64,000 bases of DNA from Arthrobacter jinronghuae (GTDB lineage Bacteria > Actinomycetota > Actinomycetes > Actinomycetales > Micrococcaceae). Shown here piece by piece: positions 9,618 through 17,663 of this stretch (position 1 is its first letter; each line of letters opens with the position of its first letter). The DNA lies in the NCBI RefSeq assembly GCF_025244825.1, contig NZ_CP104263.1, positions 682,001-746,000 of the forward strand, written 5' to 3'. The notes under the pieces are model-generated. The model did not search any database. It saw nothing but the letters and a program-made list of their open reading frames with translations, and was not told where the DNA came from. The position numbers were made by a program, and so were the translations under genes.

Positions 9618-10669
9618 GCGAATCAACGACGGCGGCGCTGCAGCCGCCTCCCAGCGGCGGCACGGCTGCGGTGTCCCGCAGCAATCCGCTGGGGAAGTTC
9701 CTGGGCGGATCCGCCGGCCGCAACATCGGCCTGATCATTGCCCTGGCGCTGCTGTTTATTGTCGGGGCGGTGACCAGCGGGGAGCGCTTCCTGAACCTGG
9801 ACAACATGCTGACCATCCTGCGGTACGCCTCGATTTTCGGGGTGATCGCCATCGGGGCAACCTTTGTGATCACCGCCGGCGGCATCGACCTCTCGGTGGG
9901 TTCGGTGATGGGCCTGACCACGGTGCTGGCCACCCTCACCTCAGTGCAGCTGGCCGCCACGAACAGCAGCTGGCTGCTGATGGTGGTGGTGGCGCTGGCG
10001 GTCGGTGTGGGGGCGGGCCTGATCAACGGGGTGATCATCGCGTACGGGAACGTGGTGGCCTTTATCGCCACCCTTGCGATGCTGGTGGCCGCGCGCGGCG
10101 TGGCGGAGCTGATCTCCGGCCGCAGCACGCAGATTGTCACCAACCGGGACTTCCTCTCCGTGATGCGCTCGAACTTCCTGGGCGTGCCGCTGCTGATCTG
10201 GATCTTCCTGCTGGTGGCCGTCGCGGGCTGGTTCCTGCTCAACCGCACCACCTTCGGGCGCCGGACCGTGGCCATCGGCGGGAACCTGGAGGCCGCGCGG
10301 CTGGCGGGCATCAAGGTGAAGCGGCACATTGTCCTGCTGTACGTCCTCTCCGGCCTCACCGCCGGCATCGCCGGGATCATGATGATGGGCCGCACGACCG
10401 CCGGCACCTCCACCCACGGTCTGCTGTACGAGCTGGAAGTGATTGCCGCCGTCGTCGTCGGCGGAACGCTGCTGATCGGCGGGCGCGGCACCATTGTGGG
10501 CACCGTGCTGGGCGTGCTGCTGTTCAGCACCCTCATCAACGTCTTTACACAGAACAACCTGGACACCTCGGTGCAGGCCGTGGCCCGCGGCGCGATCATT
10601 GTGGTGGCCGTGCTGCTGCAGCAGCGGTTCGCCGTGCGGGGGACCGGCCGAAGGAAGGGGGCGTTATGA
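9614..10669 (+). CDS. Sugar ABC transporter permease (RbsC type)
   Basis: A GTG start at 9614 overlaps the ATPase stop. The 351-residue protein is strongly hydrophobic, with eight or more membrane segments. It carries the family hallmark ITAGGIDLSVGS in the third segment and the VVGGTLLIGGRGT loop near the C-terminus, both typical of RbsC/AraH/XylH-type permeases. It forms the membrane channel for the sugar bound by the 6871-7911 lipoprotein. The N-terminal 30 residues are polar, as usual. A ROK regulator follows 70 bases downstream. Confidence 0.92.
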   Translation: MSESTTAALQPPPSGGTAAVSRSNPLGKFLGGSAGRNIGLIIALALLFIVGAVTSGERFLNLDNMLTILRYASIFGVIAIGATFVITAGGIDLSVGSVMGLTTVLATLTSVQLAATNSSWLLMVVVALAVGVGAGLINGVIIAYGNVVAFIATLAMLVAARGVAELISGRSTQIVTNRDFLSVMRSNFLGVPLLIWIFLLVAVAGWFLLNRTTFGRRTVAIGGNLEAARLAGIKVKRHIVLLYVLSGLTAGIAGIMMMGRTTAGTSTHGLLYELEVIAAVVVGGTLLIGGRGTIVGTVLGVLLFSTLINVFTQNNLDTSVQAVARGAIIVVAVLLQQRFAVRGTGRRKGAL

Positions 10670-10701
10670 GGATGTCTGTTCGGTCGTTCGCCCCGCCGGG
10701 C

Positions 10702-10740
10702 CGACGCCGTAGCGTCGATCCCTATGCTTCAATTGCCCAG
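10702..10740 (+). promoter_or_regulatory. Probable promoter/operator for a leaderless ROK regulator mRNA
   Basis: A -10-like TATGCT (10723-10728) ends 11 bases before the GTG start at 10740, and no ribosome site is visible between them, so the transcript may start at or very near the GTG. Just upstream is a perfect inverted repeat CGACGC-CGTA-GCGTCG (10702-10717), a possible autoregulatory operator. Confidence 0.4.
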
Positions 10741-11933
10741 TGGTCGATATAAGGAATAACCCCACCGCTCCCGGGGCCAGCGAACTTTTCCAGCTCCTGC
10801 GGGACGGACATCCCCGCACCCGCAGCGAGCTGGCCGATCTGGTGGGGGTGGCCCGCTCCACCATTGCGCTGCGGCTCGAGCTGCTTATGGACCTCGGGCT
10901 CGTGGCACCCATCGAGGATGCGGTGTCCACCGGCGGGCGGCCGTCCTCCCGGTTCGCGCTGCAGACCGGGGCGCGTGCGGTCCTGGGGGTCGACGTCGGC
11001 GCCAGCCACCTGCGTGTGGGCCTCACCGACCTGGCCGGTACAGCCTTGGCTGATGCCTCCCGCGACCTGCTGGTCAGCGACGGGCCGGAGGCCGTGCTGG
11101 ACACCGTGGTCGAGCTTGGGAATGCGCTTTTGGTCGAGACCGGCCGGTCCGCTGCCGAGCTGCTTGCCGTCGGCGTCGGGCTGCCCGGACCTGTGGAGCA
11201 TCGCTCCGGCCGTCCGATCAATCCGCCGATCATGCCTGGCTGGCACGGCTTCGACGTGCCGGGCTACCTGCAGGAGTCCTTCCATGTCCCGGTGCTGGTG
11301 GATAACGACGTCAACGTGATGTCGATGGGGGAGCGCGAAGCCGCGTGGCCCGACGTCGAGAACCTGGTCTTCGTGAAGGTCGCCACCGGCATCGGCGCCG
11401 GGATTATCTGCAACGGTGTCCTGCTGCGTGGTGCCGACGGGGTGGCCGGGGATATCGGGCATATCCGCGTGCCGTCCGGTGAGGACCTGCTCTGCCGGTG
11501 CGGAAACCGCGGATGTCTGGAGGCACTGGCTTCCGGGCCTGCGGTGGCCGCGCGGCTGCAGTCCTTGGGGTTGGAAGCGGAGGACGGGCGCGACGTCGTC
11601 GCCCTGGTCCACTCCGGCAACCACGAGGCGGTGCATGCCGTGCGGCAGGCCGGCCGCGAGGTGGGCGAGGTGCTGTCCGCCTGCCTGAGCATGCTCAACC
11701 CCGAGGTGATTGTGTTCGGCGGCTCGATGGCGCTGACCGGGGAGCACTTCATTGCCGGGGTGCGAGAAGTGGTCTATTCACGCACCATGCCGCTGGCCAC
11801 CCAGCACCTGCGGATTGTGCAGTCCTCGTCCGGGCTCGACGCCGGGATGCTCGGTGCGTCCCAGCTCGCGATCCAGCATGCGCTGTCCGCGGAGAGTGTG
11901 GAGCGGATGCTCGCGGGGCGGGTGGGGGTTTAG
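10740..11933 (+). CDS. ROK family transcriptional regulator
   Basis: A 397-residue protein with an N-terminal winged helix-turn-helix (residues about 15-70, including RSELADLVGVARSTIALRL) joined to a ROK sugar-kinase-like domain. The ATP-binding DVGASH motif is near residue 82 and the zinc-type motif CRCGNRGCLEAL at about residue 250. It likely binds a sugar or sugar phosphate and represses the adjacent transport/catabolic genes. GTG at 10740 is the only start that keeps the whole helix-turn-helix, and it lacks a ribosome site. An overlapping 11-codon ATG frame at 10724 ends inside the gene and is probably meaningless. Confidence 0.9.
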   Translation: MVDIRNNPTAPGASELFQLLRDGHPRTRSELADLVGVARSTIALRLELLMDLGLVAPIEDAVSTGGRPSSRFALQTGARAVLGVDVGASHLRVGLTDLAGTALADASRDLLVSDGPEAVLDTVVELGNALLVETGRSAAELLAVGVGLPGPVEHRSGRPINPPIMPGWHGFDVPGYLQESFHVPVLVDNDVNVMSMGEREAAWPDVENLVFVKVATGIGAGIICNGVLLRGADGVAGDIGHIRVPSGEDLLCRCGNRGCLEALASGPAVAARLQSLGLEAEDGRDVVALVHSGNHEAVHAVRQAGREVGEVLSACLSMLNPEVIVFGGSMALTGEHFIAGVREVVYSRTMPLATQHLRIVQSSSGLDAGMLGASQLAIQHALSAESVERMLAGRVGV

Positions 11934-11977
11934 CTGCAGCCTCCCCTCTCAACGATTAGACGAGGCTTGGCGCAGCG

Positions 11978-12895
11978 CTAGAGACCGGTCTGGCTTGCCC
12001 CGTATTCAGCCTCTGCGGGAGTGAAGCCCTCATACATCAGTTGTTCAACCAGGCCTGCTCGGGAGAACGGCATGAAATCGAGGTAGCTCTTAGCGGACTT
12101 GGCAGCCTGTTCGTTCCAGTCCACTGTCATATGGTCCAGCGCCCACGTCGCGTCTTCAGTTGAGTACTGCTCATATTCGAGTTGTGCGATCAGGCCAGGT
12201 CGTGAGAAGGCCATGAACTTTAGATAATCCCTTGCTGCTCGGAGTGCATTTTGCTGGCTGGGCGTCCCGGCCGCTTCTGCAGCTGCTTTCGCCGCCGCGT
12301 CAGCTTTCGCCTGGGCATCTGCGTCCGCCTTGGCTTTCGCTTCGGCGTCCGCTTGTGCCTTCGCAGCAGCGTCGGCTTCGGCTTTTACCTTCGCATCAGC
12401 ATCAGCTTGTGCCTTCGCAACTGCGTCAGCGTCGGCCTTCGCTTTGGCTTCGGCATCGGCCTTAGCTTTGGCTTCCGGATCGACTTTCACCGTTGGTTTG
12501 GGGGTGGCACTCCGCTTAGGGGCAGGGGCTGACGTACTGGGAGCATCCTTCGCGGAGGCCGCCGCTGTTTTCTCCGTTTCGGCCGGGCCAGGAACAAGCA
12601 CTACAGCAAGTATGAAGAGGACCAGCGCCGCTCCCGTAGTCGCTCCACCCCACTTGCGGTCGGGCAGTCGCAGCCATGAGGGGCGTCCGAAGATTAGGAC
12701 GTAAAGTCCGGTGAAAAACAAAAAGAAGGAGATGTACATAAGGGAACCGCCGACACCCGCGGCGGAGGCACCAAGAATTATGAAGAACAAGACGACAACG
12801 GCCATGATCCACGTCGAGATGGTCGCTTTAGGCCGCGGCTGCCGGGGTGGCTCGGGCGGAAATTGGGCATGGTATTGCTGGAAAGATGACGACAT
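11978..12895 (-). CDS. Membrane protein with Ala/Lys repeat stalk and two C-terminal Ltp repeats
   Basis: The 305 residues are arranged as a proline-rich cytosolic head, three membrane segments (about 27-48, 51-70, 86-102) and a Ser/Pro/Lys linker. A low-complexity stalk of A-K-A-D-A type repeats (140-209) and two Ltp-family repeats (about 215-258 and 263-305, each with the ARDYLKFMAFSRPGLIAQL-like core) follow. The Ltp domain is known from host-surface lipoproteins and from the streptococcal phage TP-J34 superinfection-exclusion lipoprotein. In actinobacteria it is also common in ordinary envelope proteins. Here membrane anchoring replaces the lipobox. Function is unknown; a cell-surface role is likely. 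Confidence 0.75.
   Translation of the reverse strand: MSSSFQQYHAQFPPEPPRQPRPKATISTWIMAVVVLFFIILGASAAGVGGSLMYISFFLFFTGLYVLIFGRPSWLRLPDRKWGGATTGAALVLFILAVVLVPGPAETEKTAAASAKDAPSTSAPAPKRSATPKPTVKVDPEAKAKADAEAKAKADADAVAKAQADADAKVKAEADAAAKAQADAEAKAKADADAQAKADAAAKAAAEAAGTPSQQNALRAARDYLKFMAFSRPGLIAQLEYEQYSTEDATWALDHMTVDWNEQAAKSAKSYLDFMPFSRAGLVEQLMYEGFTPAEAEYGASQTGL
12269..12478 (-). repeat. Coding low-complexity repeat (Ala/Lys/Asp stalk)
   Basis: About 70 codons of imperfect GCx-AAG-GCx-GAx units encode residues 140-209 of the Ltp-repeat protein. The unit length varies between 4 and 8 residues, so copy number is likely to vary between strains. The encoded segment should form an extended charged helix that lifts the Ltp domains away from the membrane. 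Confidence 0.75.
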
Positions 12896-13171
12896 TGAAT
12901 CCCCCGGAAGAAGTTGTGCCAGACATTGAAGTCGTAGGGCACACAGCTAACTGGCCCGGATTTGTTGACTCGGAGTCTGAGACCGCGGTGACCGCGATCG
13001 GATTGACTCTGTCACACACCGCGGGCGGCGTCTCGAGTATTCAAATCCGGGGCCTGCAGGAACCGCACGCCGGTGACCGAGGGCCTCGGGCTGTAACCAC
13101 CAAATACCTGAGGTCGTGTTAGGGCACCGAATTAGAGTGGCTTGTAGTTCCTCTTGCTAGCAAGCGCCCGA
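12896..13171. other. Gap without a supported gene
   Basis: The 276 bases between the Ltp protein start and the lipoprotein stop show no credible coding frame. Two small palindromes are present: CGCGGT-G-ACCGCG at 12984-12996 and CTTGCTAGCAAG at 13153-13164. The second, next to the lipoprotein stop, could mark a transcript end. The promoter of the Ltp gene must lie here. Confidence 0.5.
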
Positions 13172-13960
13172 CTAGGGGCATTGAGTGAGGAGCTCGACGC
13201 TGGCGGCCTTGAACGTGGTCATGTCGACATGGATTCCGGTGCTGCCCTCTGCTGCAAGCATATCCAAGGGCTTTACCACTTCTTCTATATACGGCCGGAG
13301 GTCGTCATTGGCAGTTTCCAGAATCGCATTCAGCTCGTCGGATATTTTCCGGCTGGTCTCTACCTCGTCGGAGCTAACTTCTTGCCCACGCTGGACCAGA
13401 TCAGCAATAAAGTTCACACCTTCAATCAAGGGCCCGTCTTCGTTCGCTCCCAACAAAAGTTGACATGTCGCGCCTGACGAAATTCGCAGGGTGGTCGGTT
13501 CACTAGCTTCGTCCTGCCCAACAGCGTTTTCCCCGGACCCGTCACAAATAGAGGTGAGTTCGAAACCTGCTGCCTTATAACGAGCTGGATCTAAGTCGAA
13601 GGACTCACCGTTTTGGTTTGCCGCCACGAGGTCGAGGAATGGCTCTTGCATAATGACGAGTAATTCACTCAGTCGTTCGGACGAGTTCTGCGCTACCGCA
13701 TCGAGGTCGTCAGCGATCCTTTGAGCTTCGGCCGCAATTTCATCATCCATGCTATCGAGGTCCCTCAAGAAGATGGAAGCTTCACTCATTAGTCCTCCAT
13801 CATCGGAGAGCAAGTTGTTGCAAGTTGCATCTTCTGAAATCTCGAAGGAAGCACGTGTCTCCGCAGGGGGGCTGTTCCGTTCACGTTCCACTACCTGCGG
13901 TGAAGCCGCACATCCTGTCGTAAGAAGTAGAGAGGCGATGAGGATGGCGGTCTTTTTCAT
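13172..13960 (-). CDS. Lipoprotein with an internally duplicated domain, function unknown
   Basis: The 262-residue product begins with a lipoprotein signal (MKKTAIL..., lipobox TTGCA, Cys at residue 17). Two halves resemble each other. Each begins with a Cys-x-x-LL segment (ATCNNLL near 47; ATCQLLL near 162), continues with I-x-D-L helices and an I-A/S-D-(D/E)-L-(D/N)-A-(V/I) segment, and ends with a D-x-x-(R/T)-(Y/F)-K-A-A motif and a Cys (near 135-140 and 250-261). This points to tandem duplication of a helical domain of about 110 residues with a Cys pair each. I do not recognise the family. It is transcribed alone. Confidence 0.7.
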   Translation of the reverse strand: MKKTAILIASLLLTTGCAASPQVVERERNSPPAETRASFEISEDATCNNLLSDDGGLMSEASIFLRDLDSMDDEIAAEAQRIADDLDAVAQNSSERLSELLVIMQEPFLDLVAANQNGESFDLDPARYKAAGFELTSICDGSGENAVGQDEASEPTTLRISSGATCQLLLGANEDGPLIEGVNFIADLVQRGQEVSSDEVETSRKISDELNAILETANDDLRPYIEEVVKPLDMLAAEGSTGIHVDMTTFKAASVELLTQCP

Positions 13961-14000
13961 GATGTATCCAAGCTGTTTTGTTGTAACTAGGCGCTATAAA

Positions 14001-14042
14001 AACCGCACACCCATTCTCAGTGAGAAATAGGACAATGCGGTT
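14001..14042. other. Nested inverted repeats upstream of the lipoprotein gene
   Basis: An outer repeat AACCGCA (14001-14007) / TGCGGTT (14036-14042) encloses a perfect inner palindrome TTCTCA-G-TGAGAA (14014-14026). The site is about 40 bases upstream of the lipoprotein start, where a promoter is expected, so an operator or a 5' leader hairpin are both possible. Nothing else is recognisable in the 13961-14161 gap. Confidence 0.4.
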
Positions 14043-14161
14043 GAGGTCAACTTTACACATTCGAATTACAGTCAAAATCCCCCGCAGTCCCGGCGGACTG
14101 GGTCCCGCTTCACCATTTTTGGAACTTTAACCCTGAAGTGAGCTGTCCTGGGATTCTTCGC

Positions 14162-15142
14162 TCAGCGGGTGACCGCCTCGGTCTGGTGCAGCAGGGCAAG
14201 CTCCGCCCGGGTGGGAAGCCCCTCCCAGTCGCCGTAGGACAGGCAGGCGAACGCGCCGGTCTGGACAGCCAATGCGAGCCGTTCCTCGGGGCTCTTTCCG
14301 TTCATCAGCTCCGCCAGATAGCCGGCAACGAAGGCATCGCCGGCGCCCACGGTGTCCACCGCATCGATGGGGACCGCGGGCTGATGGTGCACCTGGCCGT
14401 CAATGAACGCCGCCGCGCCCTTACTGCCCAGCTTGATGATCGCCTGGGTTGGCCCGAGCTTCGTCAACCGCTGCGCCAGTTCGACCGGATCCTCAGCGGG
14501 CCCGACGGCGAGCGCTGCTTCCTCGTCGCCGCCGAAGACAATATCCACCAGCGGAATGATCTCCTGGTAGGAGCGGGTGGCGTCCGCTGCGGACCAGAGG
14601 TTAGCCCGGTAGTTGAGGTCGAACGAGACGGGCACCCCTGCGGCCCGGGCCGCATCGATGGCGGCATGGATGGCGGCCGCCGCGGACGGAGAAAGGGCAG
14701 GCGTAATACCGCTGACATGGAGGACCGCGGCGCCGGTGATCAGGTCCGCGTCCAAATCCTCGGGAGTCAGCCGGGAACCGGCACTGGCGGCACGGTAATA
14801 GCTGACCTTCTGCGTCGCGGCGGTCCGGCGTTCCTTGAGCATCAACCCGGTGAGTGCGCCGGGATCCTCGACGGCGCGGACGGTGACACCTTCGGCCCGG
14901 ATCTCCCGCCGGATCAGCTGGCCCAGCGAATCCGTTCCCGTGCGCCCGCACCAGACGGCGGTTCCGCCCAGCCGCTGCACACCGATGGCGACGTTGGATT
15001 CGGAGCCACCAACGCCCAGGCCCATCGACGAGACATGGGCCAGCGGTCCGGGCTGCTGTGCGGTCAGGAGCCCCATGGTTTCACCGAGGGTGACGAGGTA
15101 CGGTGCCGGCGCTGCCTCGCCCGCCGGGTTTGCCGCACTCAC
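14162..15142 (-). CDS. kdgK: 2-dehydro-3-deoxygluconate (KDG) kinase, PfkB family
   Basis: A 326-residue PfkB sugar kinase. It has the GGSESNVAIGVQRLG substrate segment near the N-terminus, AAATQKVSYYRAASAGSRL-type KDG-kinase middle, and the catalytic anion-hole motif DTVGAGDAF near residue 270. The function, phosphorylation of KDG to KDPG, follows from the family and from the next gene upstream, KDPG aldolase. The GTG start at 15142 overlaps the aldolase stop by four bases. It is the last gene of the uronate operon. Confidence 0.85.
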   Translation of the reverse strand: MSAANPAGEAAPAPYLVTLGETMGLLTAQQPGPLAHVSSMGLGVGGSESNVAIGVQRLGGTAVWCGRTGTDSLGQLIRREIRAEGVTVRAVEDPGALTGLMLKERRTAATQKVSYYRAASAGSRLTPEDLDADLITGAAVLHVSGITPALSPSAAAAIHAAIDAARAAGVPVSFDLNYRANLWSAADATRSYQEIIPLVDIVFGGDEEAALAVGPAEDPVELAQRLTKLGPTQAIIKLGSKGAAAFIDGQVHHQPAVPIDAVDTVGAGDAFVAGYLAELMNGKSPEERLALAVQTGAFACLSYGDWEGLPTRAELALLHQTEAVTR

Positions 15143-15816
15143 AGTGCAGCCGCCGCTTCGTCGACGGCGGCCCGCAGCCGGACGGCGCGTTCTGTCAGCT
15201 TTCCCAGGTCCCCGCCCTTGAACGCATCGCCCAGGAGCGGTCCGCCCACGCTGACCGCCAACGCTCCTGCCTTCACCCAGGCCACCGCGTCATCAATATC
15301 TACGCCGCCAGAGGGAACAACCTGGAGGTCGGGGAACGGACCCCGGAGCGCGGACACATAGCCGGGGCCCACCACCGAGGCCGGGAACACCTTGACCGCC
15401 GTCGCACCCGCCGACCACCCGGCCAACAACTCCGTGGGAGTGAGTCCACCTGGATAAATGGCCACACCCCGCCGGACCGCCGCTTCGATGACGGCGGTGT
15501 CGGTCGTCGGGGTCACCAGGTAGGAGGCACCGGCGTCAAGGGCCCGCTCGGCGTCGTCGACGCTCGTTACCGTACCCACTCCGAACTCCACGGCGTCGCC
15601 GAAGCGTTTCCGTAGCAGCGGAAGCTCCTCGAAGACCCCGGGGGTGCTGAGCGTCAGTTCAACGCTGAGCACGCCACCGTTGATGAGTGCCTCTACCACG
15701 GGGGCATAGTCGGTGGCAGCGGAAGCGCGCATCACGGCGATCGTCCGGGTACCCCGCAGGATCGAGGACGCCGGAATGCGTTCGCCGGCTACCGGGGGCT
15801 GTTCGGTGGAAAACAA
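15139..15816 (-). CDS. eda: 2-dehydro-3-deoxy-phosphogluconate (KDPG) aldolase
   Basis: A 225-residue class I aldolase that splits KDPG into pyruvate and glyceraldehyde-3-phosphate. The Schiff-base lysine is in KVFPAS (Lys142), the general acid/base Glu in VELTLST (Glu53), and the phosphate-binding PSGGV segment near 190. It appears to start at TTG (15816) with an AAAGGA site six bases upstream; no ATG or GTG gives the full N-terminal strand. It is coupled to the kinase by a 4-base overlap and lies 51 bases after the SDR gene. Confidence 0.88.
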   Translation of the reverse strand: MFSTEQPPVAGERIPASSILRGTRTIAVMRASAATDYAPVVEALINGGVLSVELTLSTPGVFEELPLLRKRFGDAVEFGVGTVTSVDDAERALDAGASYLVTPTTDTAVIEAAVRRGVAIYPGGLTPTELLAGWSAGATAVKVFPASVVGPGYVSALRGPFPDLQVVPSGGVDIDDAVAWVKAGALAVSVGGPLLGDAFKGGDLGKLTERAVRLRAAVDEAAAAL

Positions 15817-15867
15817 GGCAGGTCCTTTGTCTCTGGGTGGGTGGTGTCGGGAAGAGGAACGGCAGGT

Positions 15868-16629
15868 TCAGCGGCCGAGCCAGCCGCCGTCGACGGGGAG
15901 TACGACGCCGTGCACATAGTCCGACGCGGAGGAAGCCAGGAACACCGTGGCGCCGGCAAGATCCTGGGGGCGTCCCCAGCGTGCGGCTGGAATGCGCTCG
16001 AGGATGCCGCGCTCGCGGTCCGGATCGTCCTGCAGCGCCTGCGTGTTGTCGGTGGCGATGTAGCCCGGTGCAATGGCGTTGACGTTCACTCCGTGCGGTG
16101 CCCACTCATTGGCCAGCGCCTTGGTAAGACCGGCAATGCCGGACTTCGAGGCGGTGTAACCGGGAACATTGATGCCGCCCTGGAAGCTGAGCAGCGAGGC
16201 GGTGAAGATGATCTTGCCGCCGCCGTGCTCGAGCATGTGCTGCCCGATTTCCCGGCTGAGCACAAACTGGCTCGAGAGGTTCACCTGGATGACCTGGTCC
16301 CACATCTCGTCCGGGTGCTGTGCTGCCGGCGTTCGCGCGATGGTGCCGCCGTTGTTGACCAGAATGTCGATGGGTCCGGCAGCACGCAGGTTCGCGGCCA
16401 GTTCGTGGACGGCGGCGCGGTCGGCGAAGTCGGCACGCATGGCCGTGAAGCGCCGCCCCAGCGAGAGTACTTCCTTCTCGACCCTGCTGCCCGAGGCCTC
16501 GAGGGTGGCGGAGACGCCGATAATGTCCGCGCCGGCTTCCGCCAGGGCGATGGCCATCGCCATGCCGATGCCGCGCCGGGCTCCGGTGACGACGGCCGTC
16601 TTACCGGTCAGGTCGAAGGGGGTGCTCAC
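15868..16629 (-). CDS. SDR oxidoreductase, KduD-like (2-deoxy-D-gluconate 3-dehydrogenase type)
   Basis: Starting at the GTG at 16629 gives 254 residues and a 4-base overlap with the upstream dehydrogenase stop. The cofactor loop TGARRGIG is at 15-22, NNGG at 92-95, catalytic Ser145, Tyr158 and Lys162. The sequence pattern (start PFDLTGK, GGINVPGYTASK, NVNAIAPGYIATDNT, VVLPVDGGWLGR end) is that of 2-deoxy-D-gluconate 3-dehydrogenase/KduD. In this operon the expected reaction is reduction of 2,5-diketo-3-deoxygluconate, made by KduI, to KDG, the kinase substrate. Confidence 0.85.
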   Translation of the reverse strand: MSTPFDLTGKTAVVTGARRGIGMAMAIALAEAGADIIGVSATLEASGSRVEKEVLSLGRRFTAMRADFADRAAVHELAANLRAAGPIDILVNNGGTIARTPAAQHPDEMWDQVIQVNLSSQFVLSREIGQHMLEHGGGKIIFTASLLSFQGGINVPGYTASKSGIAGLTKALANEWAPHGVNVNAIAPGYIATDNTQALQDDPDRERGILERIPAARWGRPQDLAGATVFLASSASDYVHGVVLPVDGGWLGR

Positions 16630-17651
16630 TTGGCCACCTCGTTGCAATCGACGAGAACCTTCATGGCCCCGCCGGACTCCAGGGCCAGGAAGCCCTCCTT
16701 GACCTCGTCCAGCGACACGACCCGGGAAATCATCCCGCGGGCAGGGACGGCGCCCTCGGCCACCAGCCGGACGGCTTCCTCGAAATCCTTCCGTTGGTAG
16801 AGCCGGGCACCGAACATTTCCAGCTCCCGCCAGAAGAAGCGGTGCAGGTCGATTTCCTTGGGTTTGGGGTGGATGGCCACCATCACGAGCCGGCCCCGGG
16901 TGGTCAGGACGTCGACGGCGGAACCGACCCCGGCAGCGGAGCCGGAAACTTCGAAGGCCACGTCGGCTCCCGCTCCGTCGGTTTCCTGCGCCACGTAGTC
17001 CACGAGGTTGGTTTCGATCGGATTGATGGCGGTGATCCCGAAGCGCTTCGCTGTCTCCCGCCGACCGGCGTCGAGCTCTACCAGGACCACCCGGGCACCT
17101 TGCTGCATGGCGACGCAGGCGATGAGCTGGCCCACCGGTCCGCCGCCGATCACCACGACGAAGTCGGTGGCGGTGACCGACGCGCGGCGGACATCATGGA
17201 CGGCGACGGCAGTCGGTTCGATGAGTGCCGCCTCGTCCAGCGGAAGGCCGTCGGGCAGGGCAACGAGAATGTCCGCGGAGACGTTCCAATGGCTCTGCAT
17301 GGAGCCTTCGGAATCAATGCCTACGAAGTTTAGGTTGTGGCAGATGTGGCTGTTGCCCCGCCGGCAGGCCGGGCAGTTACCGCAGGACACTGTGGGCATG
17401 ACCGTTACGTGCTGTCCCGGGGTCCAGTCGTCGACGCCGTCGCCGACCGCGGCGATGACGCCGGACATTTCATGGCCGATGACCGCGGGCATGGACACCC
17501 GGGCGTCCATGTCGCCGTGGAAGATATGCAGATCGGTTCCGCAGAGGCCGGTGAAGGCGACGGCAATCTGCACTTGGCCGGGCTGGGGTGCCCCGCCGGG
17601 AAGCTCTTCAAGGCTGAAATTCCGGGAGCCGGTATAGGTGGCAGCGGTCAT
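16626..17651 (-). CDS. Zinc-dependent alcohol/polyol dehydrogenase (MDR family)
   Basis: A 341-residue medium-chain dehydrogenase. Catalytic zinc ligands are Cys37 and His60-Glu61 (GHE motif). The structural zinc site has Cys90, Cys93, Cys96 and Cys104, and the cofactor motif is VIGGGPVGQL. The layout is that of sorbitol, L-idonate, threonine and galactitol-1-phosphate dehydrogenases. In a uronate operon it may oxidise an L-idonate- or galactonate-type side product, feeding KDG formation; that is inference. It lies 12 bases after the IclR gene and overlaps the KduD-like gene. Confidence 0.85.
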   Translation of the reverse strand: MTAATYTGSRNFSLEELPGGAPQPGQVQIAVAFTGLCGTDLHIFHGDMDARVSMPAVIGHEMSGVIAAVGDGVDDWTPGQHVTVMPTVSCGNCPACRRGNSHICHNLNFVGIDSEGSMQSHWNVSADILVALPDGLPLDEAALIEPTAVAVHDVRRASVTATDFVVVIGGGPVGQLIACVAMQQGARVVLVELDAGRRETAKRFGITAINPIETNLVDYVAQETDGAGADVAFEVSGSAAGVGSAVDVLTTRGRLVMVAIHPKPKEIDLHRFFWRELEMFGARLYQRKDFEEAVRLVAEGAVPARGMISRVVSLDEVKEGFLALESGGAMKVLVDCNEVAK

Positions 17652-17663
17652 GGTGTGTTGCTC

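Noticed and set aside
10724..10759. 11-codon leader peptide overlapping the ROK regulator start
   Set aside because: No ribosome site, no run of regulatory codons and it overlaps the proposed -10 element.
13030..13100. tRNA-like T-loop (TTCAAATCC) in the gap before the lipoprotein
   Set aside because: No acceptor or anticodon stem can be formed around it.
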